Assembly (NCBI GenBank): GCA_036645955.1
Contig: JAVXND010000011.1
Location: forward strand, 4,024 to 68,023
Source: Limiplasma sp036645955
GTDB lineage: Bacteria > Bacillota > Clostridia > Christensenellales > Aristaeellaceae
Direction of reading: 5' to 3'
Length of the DNA: 64,000 nucleotides
Below, in pieces: positions 24,279-31,871 of this stretch (position 1 is its first letter; each line of letters opens with the position of its first letter). Both the position numbers and the translations under genes were made by a program. Under the pieces are notes generated by a model. It was not told the DNA's origin. It did not search any database and saw nothing but the letters and a program-made list of their open reading frames with translations.

Positions 24279-25460
24279 TTACTTCACCTTGAGCGCCGTT
24301 GCCATGTCAGGCATTCCCTTATCATCCATAGGTGCAAGCCACATTTCATCAGGGTAGCTTTCCATGTACGGGAAGGTGTACCATGCCTGATTTTTACTGG
24401 CACCTTGATAACCATAGAAGCCATCCATGGAATCAAAGACGGGCTTTCCCTCGTGATCTACCAGCTGCAGAATGGAAACCCATGGCTCGATGATGTCTAG
24501 GCCGCTGTATTTCCACAGCATGCGCCCTTGTTCATCCACATAGCCCTCGCCGTGCTTGGCAATATACGCGTCCATTGCATCCTGCTTTGCTTGCGCATCA
24601 ACCGTTACATACATTTGAATGGGTGAATAGACGGCTTCGCTGACCTTTGCGGTCATATTGTGCAAATCCACCGCCACATTGGGAGCGGTTGAAGCAACAT
24701 CAGAACGAATAGAGCAGTCCAAATGGAAAGTAATCAGTCCGTCGTTTGGTTTTTCCAGCTGGCCGGTTTCTGCGCTTTGTGCAAGGCTTTCAAAGGGCTG
24801 GTTTTCTCCGATGGGCATGGCGATTTCAACGTCCGTACCGTTTATGTACAGCTTTTCCTGATCCAGCCGGTACATCATGTAAAACAGCAGCTCGCCGGGT
24901 TCTTCACCGGCAATGGTATCGCCGCCAGACATGGCGGGCATGCTCACGGCTTTTCCATCAATCCAAAGATTGTCCCGCCACCAACCGATGTTGTCCTCTG
25001 CCATCGCTGTTTCCATGGCTATCATGCCTTCATCGCTTGGGCGGCGAATGCCCGCTTCATCCACTTCGCCCAGCAGCTCGGTGGCATTTCGGTCACGAAT
25101 GCTGTAGACGATGTACAGACTCATGCCGTCATAGGCGGCTTCCTTCACCTCAATGTCACAATGGGAGAAGCTCTGCTTTACAAGATTGTACTTCGTTATA
25201 CCAGCCGCGTTCTTCGGCGTAGCGCCCATGGTGATATCAAACACATTATGGGTAAGCAGTGTCGCAGCCACCGCAATGGCGGCAAGCAGAAGCACAATCA
25301 GCGCCACCGTACCAAAGGAAAGTCTGCGGGCGTAGCGCCTCGGCGGTGTGGCTTGCGCCTCCTGCTTATGAATTTGAGCAAAAGCGCGGCGCATCGCCAA
25401 TTCAAAGCCCTGCGGTACGTTGGTAAAGCTGCCGTTCAGGGTATCATGCGTTAATTTCAT
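24279..25460 (-). CDS. DUF4179-type membrane anti-sigma protein
   Basis: The 393 residues have a cytosolic N-terminus of about 48 residues, one TM helix (TVALIVLLLAAIAVAATLL) and a large external domain. That domain opens HNVFDITMG and contains AYDGMSLYIVYSIRDR, as in DUF4179 proteins that partner ECF sigma factors. The start overlaps the sigma gene stop by four bases (ATGA). I infer it senses an envelope signal and holds the sigma factor at the membrane. The ligand is unknown. Confidence 0.8.
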   Translation of the reverse strand: MKLTHDTLNGSFTNVPQGFELAMRRAFAQIHKQEAQATPPRRYARRLSFGTVALIVLLLAAIAVAATLLTHNVFDITMGATPKNAAGITKYNLVKQSFSHCDIEVKEAAYDGMSLYIVYSIRDRNATELLGEVDEAGIRRPSDEGMIAMETAMAEDNIGWWRDNLWIDGKAVSMPAMSGGDTIAGEEPGELLFYMMYRLDQEKLYINGTDVEIAMPIGENQPFESLAQSAETGQLEKPNDGLITFHLDCSIRSDVASTAPNVAVDLHNMTAKVSEAVYSPIQMYVTVDAQAKQDAMDAYIAKHGEGYVDEQGRMLWKYSGLDIIEPWVSILQLVDHEGKPVFDSMDGFYGYQGASKNQAWYTFPYMESYPDEMWLAPMDDKGMPDMATALKVK

Positions 25461-25936
25461 ACATCTATCTCCTCTCCAAGGTCGCTTCGCAAAGCTTCTC
25501 TGGCACGGAACAAGCGGTTTTGAATCGTGCCTGTGGGACGGTGGGTGAATGCCGCAATTTCCTTGATGGAAAAGCCCTCCAAATAGTAAAGCACAATCGG
25601 CAATCGTAAGTCCTGCGGCAGTCTTCCGATGGCATCGTGTAAGGCGCGATTGTCCATGCCATCATCAAAAGGGCTGGGCATTTCCTCGCTAAGCTCAGTC
25701 GTTTTTGTGCGGCACTTTTTGCGGAGCATGTTGTGGCAGGTATTGGTCAATATGCGTGTGAGCCAAAAGCGGAACACTTCCTCGTTGCGCAGGGTGTCCC
25801 GTTTCTGCCATGCTTTCAGCAGCGCTTCCTGTACCGCATCCTCACATTCCCGATTGTCCCGAAGTATTGTATAGGCTACATGGTACAGCAACGCTTGATA
25901 TCCATAGGCGGTTTCACAAAATTGTTGTTCAGTCAA
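25457..25936 (-). CDS. ECF-family RNA polymerase sigma factor (second)
   Basis: Sigma region 2 (ECEDAVQEALLKAWQ, FWLTRILTNTCHNMLR) and region 4 (LPQDLRLPIVLYYLEGFSIKEIA, GTIQNRLFRAREALR) give a typical ECF protein of about 159 residues. I prefer the TTG at 25936 (TEQQFCETAYG), which has GAGAGAAG at about 7 bp and matches the usual family N-terminus. An in-frame TTG at 25972 would add 12 residues, but it lies in the predicted promoter and lacks a ribosome binding site. It is coupled to the DUF4179 gene and unrelated in detail to the first ECF pair at 12.4-13.8 kb. Confidence 0.9.
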   Translation of the reverse strand: MTEQQFCETAYGYQALLYHVAYTILRDNRECEDAVQEALLKAWQKRDTLRNEEVFRFWLTRILTNTCHNMLRKKCRTKTTELSEEMPSPFDDGMDNRALHDAIGRLPQDLRLPIVLYYLEGFSIKEIAAFTHRPTGTIQNRLFRAREALRSDLGEEIDV

Positions 25937-25970
25937 GGCTGTACTTCTCTCTTTCTGCGACCATGGCCGC

Positions 25971-25998
25971 AATGTAACGCGCTCATAGGATAAGACAA
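25971..25998 (-). promoter_or_regulatory. Candidate promoter for the second ECF operon
   Basis: On the minus strand TTGTCT (25993-25998), a 16-bp spacer and TACATT (25971-25976) form a moderate match. It overlaps the upstream alternative start codon at 25972 and so supports the shorter sigma reading frame. Confidence 0.4.
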
Positions 25999-26012
25999 CC
26001 TAAGGAGAAGAA

Positions 26013-26219
26013 ATGTTTACTTTCATTAGAAAATTGTTGATGGAAGCGCCGATGTCACAGCTGCGTGGTACCATAAAGACTTTTCAACCCAACAGTAATA
26101 CACCAACCTTTAGCTTTCTGATATACGATCCCACAGAAAAAGGAGATTGGTATGTTGATGTTTTAAAACAACAAGAAAGCAGTGCTGCTGCTTTTGTTAT
26201 CTACAGTAGTTCTGTTTGA
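26013..26219 (+). CDS. Possible small protein of unknown function (68 residues)
   Basis: A short frame starts at an ATG with a good AAGGAG site (about 6 bp spacing). The protein begins MFTFIRKLL and has no family I recognise. A second AAAAGGAG site at about 26138-26145 precedes another ATG whose frame stops after four codons. In that same frame it then reads NNKKAVLLLLLSTVVLF, which looks like a signal peptide. The stretch may therefore be a real short gene, or a decayed secreted-protein gene. Evidence for translation is limited to the ribosome binding site. Confidence 0.35.
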   Translation: MFTFIRKLLMEAPMSQLRGTIKTFQPNSNTPTFSFLIYDPTEKGDWYVDVLKQQESSAAAFVIYSSSV

Positions 26220-26249
26220 TCGTAAGCTCTATCACCATTGCGAAAAGCA

Positions 26250-27593
26250 TTAAATAAATTTTTCCAGTGAGATACGTTCCTTGTTTTGCAAAAAGCGTTG
26301 CTCAAATTGGTCCACGGGCATGGGTCTAAAAAATACAAAGCCCTGTATGGCGTCGCATTCCGCTTCACGCAAAAAACGCACGTAGCTTTGTGCTTCCACG
26401 CCTTCTGCTACTGTGCGCAGACCCAGCTCATGCGCCACCTTGATGATGTGGTGAATGACTGTTTTTTCGCGCAGGTTATTTTCGTTTTGAAAAAGGGAAC
26501 GATCCAGCTTGAGCGTTGTAAGATCGGCGTTTGACAAGGCGCTATAGGACGAAAAGCCACTGCCGAAGTCATCCAAAGAGCAGTTAAAGCCGCATTTTCG
26601 GATGCCCTCCACAACGGTGTGAAGCCGATTCAAATCGCTGAATACAATGCTTTCAAGCAATTCAAATTCAAGGTCGCTTGGCAGCAGCTGATATTTATGA
26701 AATACATTTAGGTAATCCGATAAGAAGTTGACAGAGTTAAAGTAATATTTTGAAAGGTTTACGCTGATTGGGATGGTGCGGCCATAGCATTTCCGCCATT
26801 TTTCAATCAAGGCGCACATCTGCTCAAACATATACAAATCGAGCTTTTGAATCAGCCCGTTCATTTCGAGTGTGGGGATAAAATCGTTGGGCGGGATCAT
26901 GCCGCGCACGGGATCGATCCAGCGTACAAGCGCCTCTGCGCCGATGATTTCACCCGTTTTGAGATCCACCTTTGGCTGTAAATACGGGCAAATGCAGCCG
27001 CTTTCGATGGCGGGAATAATGCGCTTGCGCACGTCAATCAGCTCAATGGTGGGGTCACGGAAGGTAACCCCGTAAATTTCCAAATGCGTGTTCCAGTAGG
27101 AGCTTTCTAAGCTTTCGGCGCGGCAAAGGTCTGCATTGTAGCGGGCTGTGTCAAAATCAACGGAAGCGTCAGGCAGGTTGTAAATGCCCATTCCCACAAA
27201 AACATTGCCATGAAAACGCTCATCCTGCATATCGCGAATGGCGCGTGAAAGCAAGGTTGTGCGTACAATGATCGCTTCATCCTTGGGGGCAAATGGGGTA
27301 GCTACCGGAGAGTAATCGCTATAATCAATGGCTTGCGGCAACGCTGTATGATGAATGAGCAGGTTATAGTATCCGCCATAGATTTGTGCGGCATATTCAT
27401 TGGGCTCCAGCCAATCCGTGATGATCTGATAAACCTTATGAATCAGCTCGTTTCCCACTTCATGCCCAAATACGCGGTTTACATTGCGTAAACGTTTGAT
27501 TTTCAGACTGATGAGCAAATAATCCACACGTTTGTCAGGGCTGATATCGCGAAAGCACTCTCGCAACCATTGCTCGTTTTTTAAATCTGTCAT
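26250..27593 (-). CDS. Cytosolic EAL phosphodiesterase with degenerate GGDEF domain
   Basis: About 447 residues with no membrane segment. The N-terminal part (about 20-190) is GGDEF-like, but its active-site position reads YGGYYNL, so it should not make c-di-GMP. The C-terminal EAL domain is complete: GAEALVRW, SVNLSKYYF, FELLES, LDDFGSGFSS, LKLDRSLF, VAEGVEA and IQGFVFFRPM, so c-di-GMP hydrolysis is expected. The start at 27593 is preferred because GAGGTG lies 10 bp upstream; an ATG at 27611 is the alternative. It has its own promoter at 27629-27657. Confidence 0.88.
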   Translation of the reverse strand: MTDLKNEQWLRECFRDISPDKRVDYLLISLKIKRLRNVNRVFGHEVGNELIHKVYQIITDWLEPNEYAAQIYGGYYNLLIHHTALPQAIDYSDYSPVATPFAPKDEAIIVRTTLLSRAIRDMQDERFHGNVFVGMGIYNLPDASVDFDTARYNADLCRAESLESSYWNTHLEIYGVTFRDPTIELIDVRKRIIPAIESGCICPYLQPKVDLKTGEIIGAEALVRWIDPVRGMIPPNDFIPTLEMNGLIQKLDLYMFEQMCALIEKWRKCYGRTIPISVNLSKYYFNSVNFLSDYLNVFHKYQLLPSDLEFELLESIVFSDLNRLHTVVEGIRKCGFNCSLDDFGSGFSSYSALSNADLTTLKLDRSLFQNENNLREKTVIHHIIKVAHELGLRTVAEGVEAQSYVRFLREAECDAIQGFVFFRPMPVDQFEQRFLQNKERISLEKFI

Positions 27594-27628
27594 CTGTCGT
27601 ATGCACCTCATGTTACAAGATCCAATCT

Positions 27629-27657
27629 ATCATAACCTAAATAGAGGAACATTTCAA
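27629..27657 (-). promoter_or_regulatory. Promoter of the EAL phosphodiesterase gene
   Basis: Minus-strand TTGAAA (27652-27657), a 17-bp spacer and TATGAT (27629-27634) form a good housekeeping promoter about 35 bp before the start. Confidence 0.7.
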
Positions 27658-27665
27658 TCTTTTGC

Positions 27666-27700
27666 GACAAAAAGAGCACGTCTTTGTGAAAACGTGCTCT
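27666..27700 (-). terminator. Terminator after the NrdD-like small gene
   Basis: Minus-strand stem AGAGCACGT/ACGTGCTCT (27692-27700 with 27673-27681) is followed by TTTTTG. It lies 25 bp after the NrdD-like stop and before the EAL promoter, so each gene is its own unit. Confidence 0.88.
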
Positions 27701-27725
27701 GATTTGTTTGCGCATGGCAAAAGGT

Positions 27726-27995
27726 TTAGCTGATGGTATGCTTGATGCGATCGCGTTCTTCGGCACGCTTGGCATTGTTAAAGCGGTCCAGCGTACCCAC
27801 CAGATAGCCTGTGATACGGCGTATGCGCTGGAAGGGTCTTGCACCCAGATCGTAATCCAGCTCCACATCATCACCGCAAACATTGATGTCGATATGCTGG
27901 GGTTCTACGCCATATTTTTTGGTAGCACGGGCAATATACGCATTAATTTCATTTTGCTCAAGCGTTCCATTTTTGACGGTAACTGAACAAGCCAT
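27726..27995 (-). CDS. Stand-alone NrdD C-terminal (glycyl-radical-type) domain protein
   Basis: An 89-residue protein. Its second half reads RRITGYLVGTLDRF then NNAKRAEERDRIKH. This closely resembles the C-terminal glycyl-radical segment of class III anaerobic ribonucleotide reductase (a RxxGY-type motif followed by a DRVKH ending). The 600-residue reductase core is absent, and so is the CxxC...CxxC zinc site usually found near that end; only Cys3 and Cys47 remain. The start at 27995 (MACSVTVKNG) has AGAAAGGATG upstream. It has its own promoter and terminator. By analogy with YfiD/GrcA it could be a spare glycyl-radical subunit. The family call is from pattern recognition, the function inferred. 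Confidence 0.65.
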   Translation of the reverse strand: MACSVTVKNGTLEQNEINAYIARATKKYGVEPQHIDINVCGDDVELDYDLGARPFQRIRRITGYLVGTLDRFNNAKRAEERDRIKHTIS

Positions 27996-28029
27996 AGTAG
28001 ACCATCCTTTCTGATAACGAGTTCTGATA

Positions 28030-28056
28030 CCACATGTTGTGGCTGTGTCTATTATA
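28030..28056 (-). promoter_or_regulatory. Promoter -10 and palindrome ahead of the NrdD-like gene
   Basis: An extended -10 (TGG-TATAAT) on the minus strand covers 28051-28059 with the hexamer at 28051-28056. Immediately downstream is the palindrome CCACA-TGT-TGTGG (28030-28042), in the position of an operator. It does not match the NrdR box as I know it. Confidence 0.5.
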
Positions 28057-28095
28057 CCACTAATTTTAAATGATGAAACAAAAATAAAAAATAAC

Positions 28096-28124
28096 ATGCC
28101 AAGACGAAGAAAATATGTTATACT
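28096..28124 (+). promoter_or_regulatory. Promoter of the 5'-nucleotidase gene
   Basis: ATGCCA (28096-28101), a 17-bp spacer and TATACT (28119-28124) lie about 40 bp before the start codon. An AGGAGG site follows. Confidence 0.6.
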
Positions 28125-28164
28125 GTTACTATACCCAAAATGAATATGAGGAGGTACCCATGGT

Positions 28165-29793
28165 ATGAAAAAGTTCCTAGCTCTGTTTCTTGCACTTGCG
28201 ATGATGCTCACCGGTGCGGCGGCATTGGCAGAAGCCCCTGCGCTTAGCAAGGATGTTGTCGTCCTCTACACAAACGACGTACACTGCGGTGTTGATGAAG
28301 CATTAGGCTATGTAGGATTGGCCTCGTATCGCGATAAGCTGCTGGACGAAGGCAATTATGTAACCCTGGTGGATTGCGGCGACGCAATTCAAGGAGAGCC
28401 GATTGGCACACTGTCCACTGGTTCCTACCCGATCGATCTGATGAACAAGGTCGGTTATGATGTTGCCATTCCTGGCAATCATGAATTTGATTACGGTATG
28501 GAACGCTTTTTGGAGCTTACAAAAGCGGCGAACTTCCCCTATGTATGCGCCAACTTCGTAAGTGTCCCCGAGAACAAGCCCATTTTTGATGCGTATAAAA
28601 TCCTTGATTATGATGGTGTGAAGATTGCGTTTGTGGGCATTACCACGCCTAAAACCATCACATCCTCCACACCTGCCTATTTCCAAGACAAAGACGGCAA
28701 ATTCATCTACGGCTTCCAGCAGGATAAAGACGGCAAAGCACTGTATGCTTGCGTGCAAGCAGCTGTGGATGCGGCTCGTGCCGAGGGCGCAAACTACGTG
28801 GTTGCGCTGGCTCACTTAGGCATTTCCGCCGAAACTGCACCTTGGATGTCTACCGATGTCATCCTCAACACCACTGGCATCGACGTTATGCTGGACGGTC
28901 ACTCCCACAGCGTGCTGCCCTGTGAAAAAGTAAAGAACTTGGACGGAAAAGAAGTTCTTCTGTCCTCCACAGGCACAAAGCTGCACCACATTGGTGAATT
29001 GCGCATTGCAACCGATGGCACCATGACCACTTCCTTGGTCAACTGGAACGATGATGTGGCTACAGCCATTGGCGATATTCAGAAGAGCTTTGAAGAGCTG
29101 GTAAACCAAGTGGTTGCCAAGAGCGATGTTGACTTGACCATTATGGAGCCAGGCAGCGATCCAGCCGTGCGCCTCGTCCGCGCCGCTGAAACCAACCTAG
29201 GCGACCTTTGTGCAGATGCATACCGTGCAATGTCGGGTGCTGATGTGGCCATCGTTAACGGCGGCGGTATTCGTACCAATATCAAAGCTGGCGATGTGAC
29301 CTTTAACGACATTTTGAAGGTTCATCCTTTTGGCAATGCACTTTGCATGGTGGAAGCCTCTGGCCAAGAAATTTTGGATGCGTTGGAAATGGGCGCGCGT
29401 GTTGTGCCTGAAGAAAACGGCGGATTCCTACAGGTTTCTGGCATGACGTACGAAATACATACCTATGTGCCATCTTCTGTAAAGCTGGATGACAATGGCA
29501 TGTTCGTAAGCGTAGATGGCGACTATCGCGTAAAGAACGTCAAGGTTGGCGACGCTGATCTTGATCTGGCAAAAACCTACACATTGTCCTGCCATGATTA
29601 TCTGCTCAAGAACGCAGGTGATGGCTATACCATGTTCCAAGATAATCCCCTCCTGCTGGATGTGATTATGCTGGACAATCAGGTGCTGATTAACTACATT
29701 ACCAAGTCCTTGGGCGGCGTTGTGGGCGCTGACTATGCAGAACCGTATGGTCAAGGCCGCATTGTGGCTGTACCCGAAGCTCCTGCGAAGTAA
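28165..29793 (+). CDS. Secreted bifunctional metallophosphatase/5'-nucleotidase (UshA/YfkN-like)
   Basis: 542 residues. A signal peptide (MKKFLALFLALAMML, AEAP cleavage region) is followed by a calcineurin-type dimetal site: YTNDVHCG, DCGDAIQGEPIG, GNHEFDYG, LAHLGIS and GHSHSV. The C-terminal 5'-nucleotidase domain begins near LVRAAETNLGDL and contains NGGGIRTNI. Such enzymes release phosphate and nucleosides from extracellular nucleotides. No lipobox or sortase signal is visible, so it may be released. Its ribosome binding site is AGGAGG with a slightly long spacer. It is monocistronic, with a shared terminator at 29813-29844. Confidence 0.93.
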   Translation: MKKFLALFLALAMMLTGAAALAEAPALSKDVVVLYTNDVHCGVDEALGYVGLASYRDKLLDEGNYVTLVDCGDAIQGEPIGTLSTGSYPIDLMNKVGYDVAIPGNHEFDYGMERFLELTKAANFPYVCANFVSVPENKPIFDAYKILDYDGVKIAFVGITTPKTITSSTPAYFQDKDGKFIYGFQQDKDGKALYACVQAAVDAARAEGANYVVALAHLGISAETAPWMSTDVILNTTGIDVMLDGHSHSVLPCEKVKNLDGKEVLLSSTGTKLHHIGELRIATDGTMTTSLVNWNDDVATAIGDIQKSFEELVNQVVAKSDVDLTIMEPGSDPAVRLVRAAETNLGDLCADAYRAMSGADVAIVNGGGIRTNIKAGDVTFNDILKVHPFGNALCMVEASGQEILDALEMGARVVPEENGGFLQVSGMTYEIHTYVPSSVKLDDNGMFVSVDGDYRVKNVKVGDADLDLAKTYTLSCHDYLLKNAGDGYTMFQDNPLLLDVIMLDNQVLINYITKSLGGVVGADYAEPYGQGRIVAVPEAPAK

Positions 29794-29812
29794 AAACTGT
29801 TTCAATTCAAAT

Positions 29813-29844
29813 AAAAAAGGCTCGATATCAATCGAGCCTTTTTT
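29813..29844. terminator. Bidirectional terminator between 5'-nucleotidase and ligA
   Basis: Stem AAAAAAGGCTCGAT with ATCGAGCCTTTTTT around a 4-nt loop (29827-29830). It gives T runs in both directions and sits between two convergent genes. Confidence 0.92.
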
Positions 29845-29876
29845 ATTTGATCTTTGATGGGCAACTGTTGTATTCA

Positions 29877-31871
29877 TCAAAGCATGTCCATAAATTCGCT
29901 TTCACTAATCACAGGCACGCCGAGGCTGATGGCTTTTTCAAGCTTGCTTCCAGCTTTTTCGCCTGCAAGCACATAGGAGGTTTTCTTGCTTACGCTGCCT
30001 GAAGCGTGACCCCCGTGCAGTGTAACGAGCTTTTCAGCTTCGTCGCGGCTTAAAGTAGGAAGGGTGCCGGTAACAACGATGGTTTTTCCAGCCAAATGGT
30101 CAGAAAGCGCATCGCTTACATGCACAGGTGAAACGCCTGCGTCCAGCAAGCGCTGAATCATATCGGTATTTTCAGCAAAGCTAAAAAACTCAATGATGCT
30201 GTTGGCTACAATGTCGCCTACATCGGGGATGGCTACCAGTTCTTCAAGGCTGGCGGCTTTGAGCGCGTCTAGAGAGTTAAAGCGAACGGCTAGGTCCTTT
30301 GCGGTTTTTCGCCCAACATTGGGAATGCCCAGCGCAAACAAAAACGCATCAAGCGCACAATGACGGCTTTTTTCAAGCGCGGTCATCAGGTTTTCTGCCC
30401 GCTTTTTTTGAAAGCCTTCCAGCACCAGCAAATCACCAATGCACAGGCTGTAGAGGTCGGAGCAATCGCGCAAACCCAGCGTTTCATAAAGGGCTTCGGC
30501 GGTTTTTTCGGAAAAGGTGTCAATGTCCATGGCGTTGCGGCTGGCAAAATGGGCAAGGCGTGCCACAGCCTGCGGCTTGCACCCGTTGCGGTTCATGCAG
30601 AACAAATGAGCGCCGCGGTTAACAAGCATTGCTCCGCAGGCGGGGCAATGCGTAGGCGGTTCAATGGTTGTTTCGTTGCTTGCACCTTCTTCCGCCTCGC
30701 CAACACGCCCCATGATTTCGGGAATGACATCGTTACTGCGCCGAATCCACACCTCACAGCCAATCACAACGCGCTTGCGGCGAATATCGCCAAGGTTGTT
30801 AAGCGTTGCACGCTGTACGGTTACGCCGCCGATTTCTGTCGGGGTTAAATGGGCGAGGGGGGTTAGCTTGCCTGTACGGCCAAGCTCCCATGTAACATCC
30901 AAAAGCGTAGCCGTGTTTTCTTCAGCCGCAAATTTATATGCCACGGCCCAACGCGGAAACTTTTCTGTGTAGCCCATGGCTTGCCGTGTTTCCAAATCGC
31001 ATACTTTAACGACTGCGCCGTCAATTAAATAGTCTAAGGATTCACGACGCTCCTCCACCGCGTTGATGCGCTCCACCATTTCATCGTAGCCATTGGCATG
31101 CGCTTCATACTCGCCTGTGGGAAAGCCATTTTCCTTTAAAAAGAGAAGCATGTGCTCCATATCGCTATAGGGGGCATTGTCGATGGTGCCTACCTGATAA
31201 AAAAAGGCATCCAGCTTGCGTTTGGCGGTTACGGTGGGGTCTAAATTCCGCAAAGCGCCAGCCGCCGCATTGCGTGCATTTTTCAGCGGCTCGTCGGCTG
31301 TTTGATTATATTTTTCAAGCGTGCTAAGCCGCATGATGCATTCGCCTTGAACCTCAAGCAAGCCCTTGTAGGGGATGGAGAGCGGCACGCAGTGAATGGT
31401 TTGTGCCTGCGGCAAAATACCTTCGCCAACCTCGCCGTTCCCGCGCGTGGCCGCCTGTACCAGCTGCCCATCCTGATAGGTGAGGTTGATGGTCAAGCCG
31501 TCCAGCTTATACTCCACCGCATAATGCAGAGGCGGAAGCTTTTGTGCTCTGCCGTCATTTACTTGGGCGTAAAGCTTTTCACAGCGTGCAATCCATGCGA
31601 GAAGCTCCTCGCGGCTTTGCACTTTATCCATGCTCCAAAGGCGGTTGATGTGCTTGTGCGGCGTAAAGCTGGCAAGCGGCTCTGAACCAACGCGCGCAGA
31701 AGGAGAGTCGGATAGCAAAGTGCCCGACTCTCTTTCAAGCTTTTGAAGCTCGCTTAGTTTTTCATCCCATTCAGCGTCGCTCATAGGGCTTTCGCCCTTG
31801 GTATAATACAGTGCCGATGCTGCATTGAGTTCATTGATTCGTTTGCGCATCTGTAATTCATGATTTGTCAT
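29877..31871 (-). CDS. ligA: NAD-dependent DNA ligase
   Basis: The 664 residues are full length for LigA. The adenylation lysine is in EYKLDGL, preceded by the NAD-binding Ia region and VGSEPLASF. An OB fold follows, then the four-Cys zinc finger (CPACGAML...FCMNRNGC), HhH repeats, and a C-terminal BRCT domain (LAGKTIVVTGTLP). It seals nicks in replication and repair. The start overlaps the pcrA stop by four bases, the standard pcrA-ligA pairing in Firmicutes. Confidence 0.97.
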   Translation of the reverse strand: MTNHELQMRKRINELNAASALYYTKGESPMSDAEWDEKLSELQKLERESGTLLSDSPSARVGSEPLASFTPHKHINRLWSMDKVQSREELLAWIARCEKLYAQVNDGRAQKLPPLHYAVEYKLDGLTINLTYQDGQLVQAATRGNGEVGEGILPQAQTIHCVPLSIPYKGLLEVQGECIMRLSTLEKYNQTADEPLKNARNAAAGALRNLDPTVTAKRKLDAFFYQVGTIDNAPYSDMEHMLLFLKENGFPTGEYEAHANGYDEMVERINAVEERRESLDYLIDGAVVKVCDLETRQAMGYTEKFPRWAVAYKFAAEENTATLLDVTWELGRTGKLTPLAHLTPTEIGGVTVQRATLNNLGDIRRKRVVIGCEVWIRRSNDVIPEIMGRVGEAEEGASNETTIEPPTHCPACGAMLVNRGAHLFCMNRNGCKPQAVARLAHFASRNAMDIDTFSEKTAEALYETLGLRDCSDLYSLCIGDLLVLEGFQKKRAENLMTALEKSRHCALDAFLFALGIPNVGRKTAKDLAVRFNSLDALKAASLEELVAIPDVGDIVANSIIEFFSFAENTDMIQRLLDAGVSPVHVSDALSDHLAGKTIVVTGTLPTLSRDEAEKLVTLHGGHASGSVSKKTSYVLAGEKAGSKLEKAISLGVPVISESEFMDML

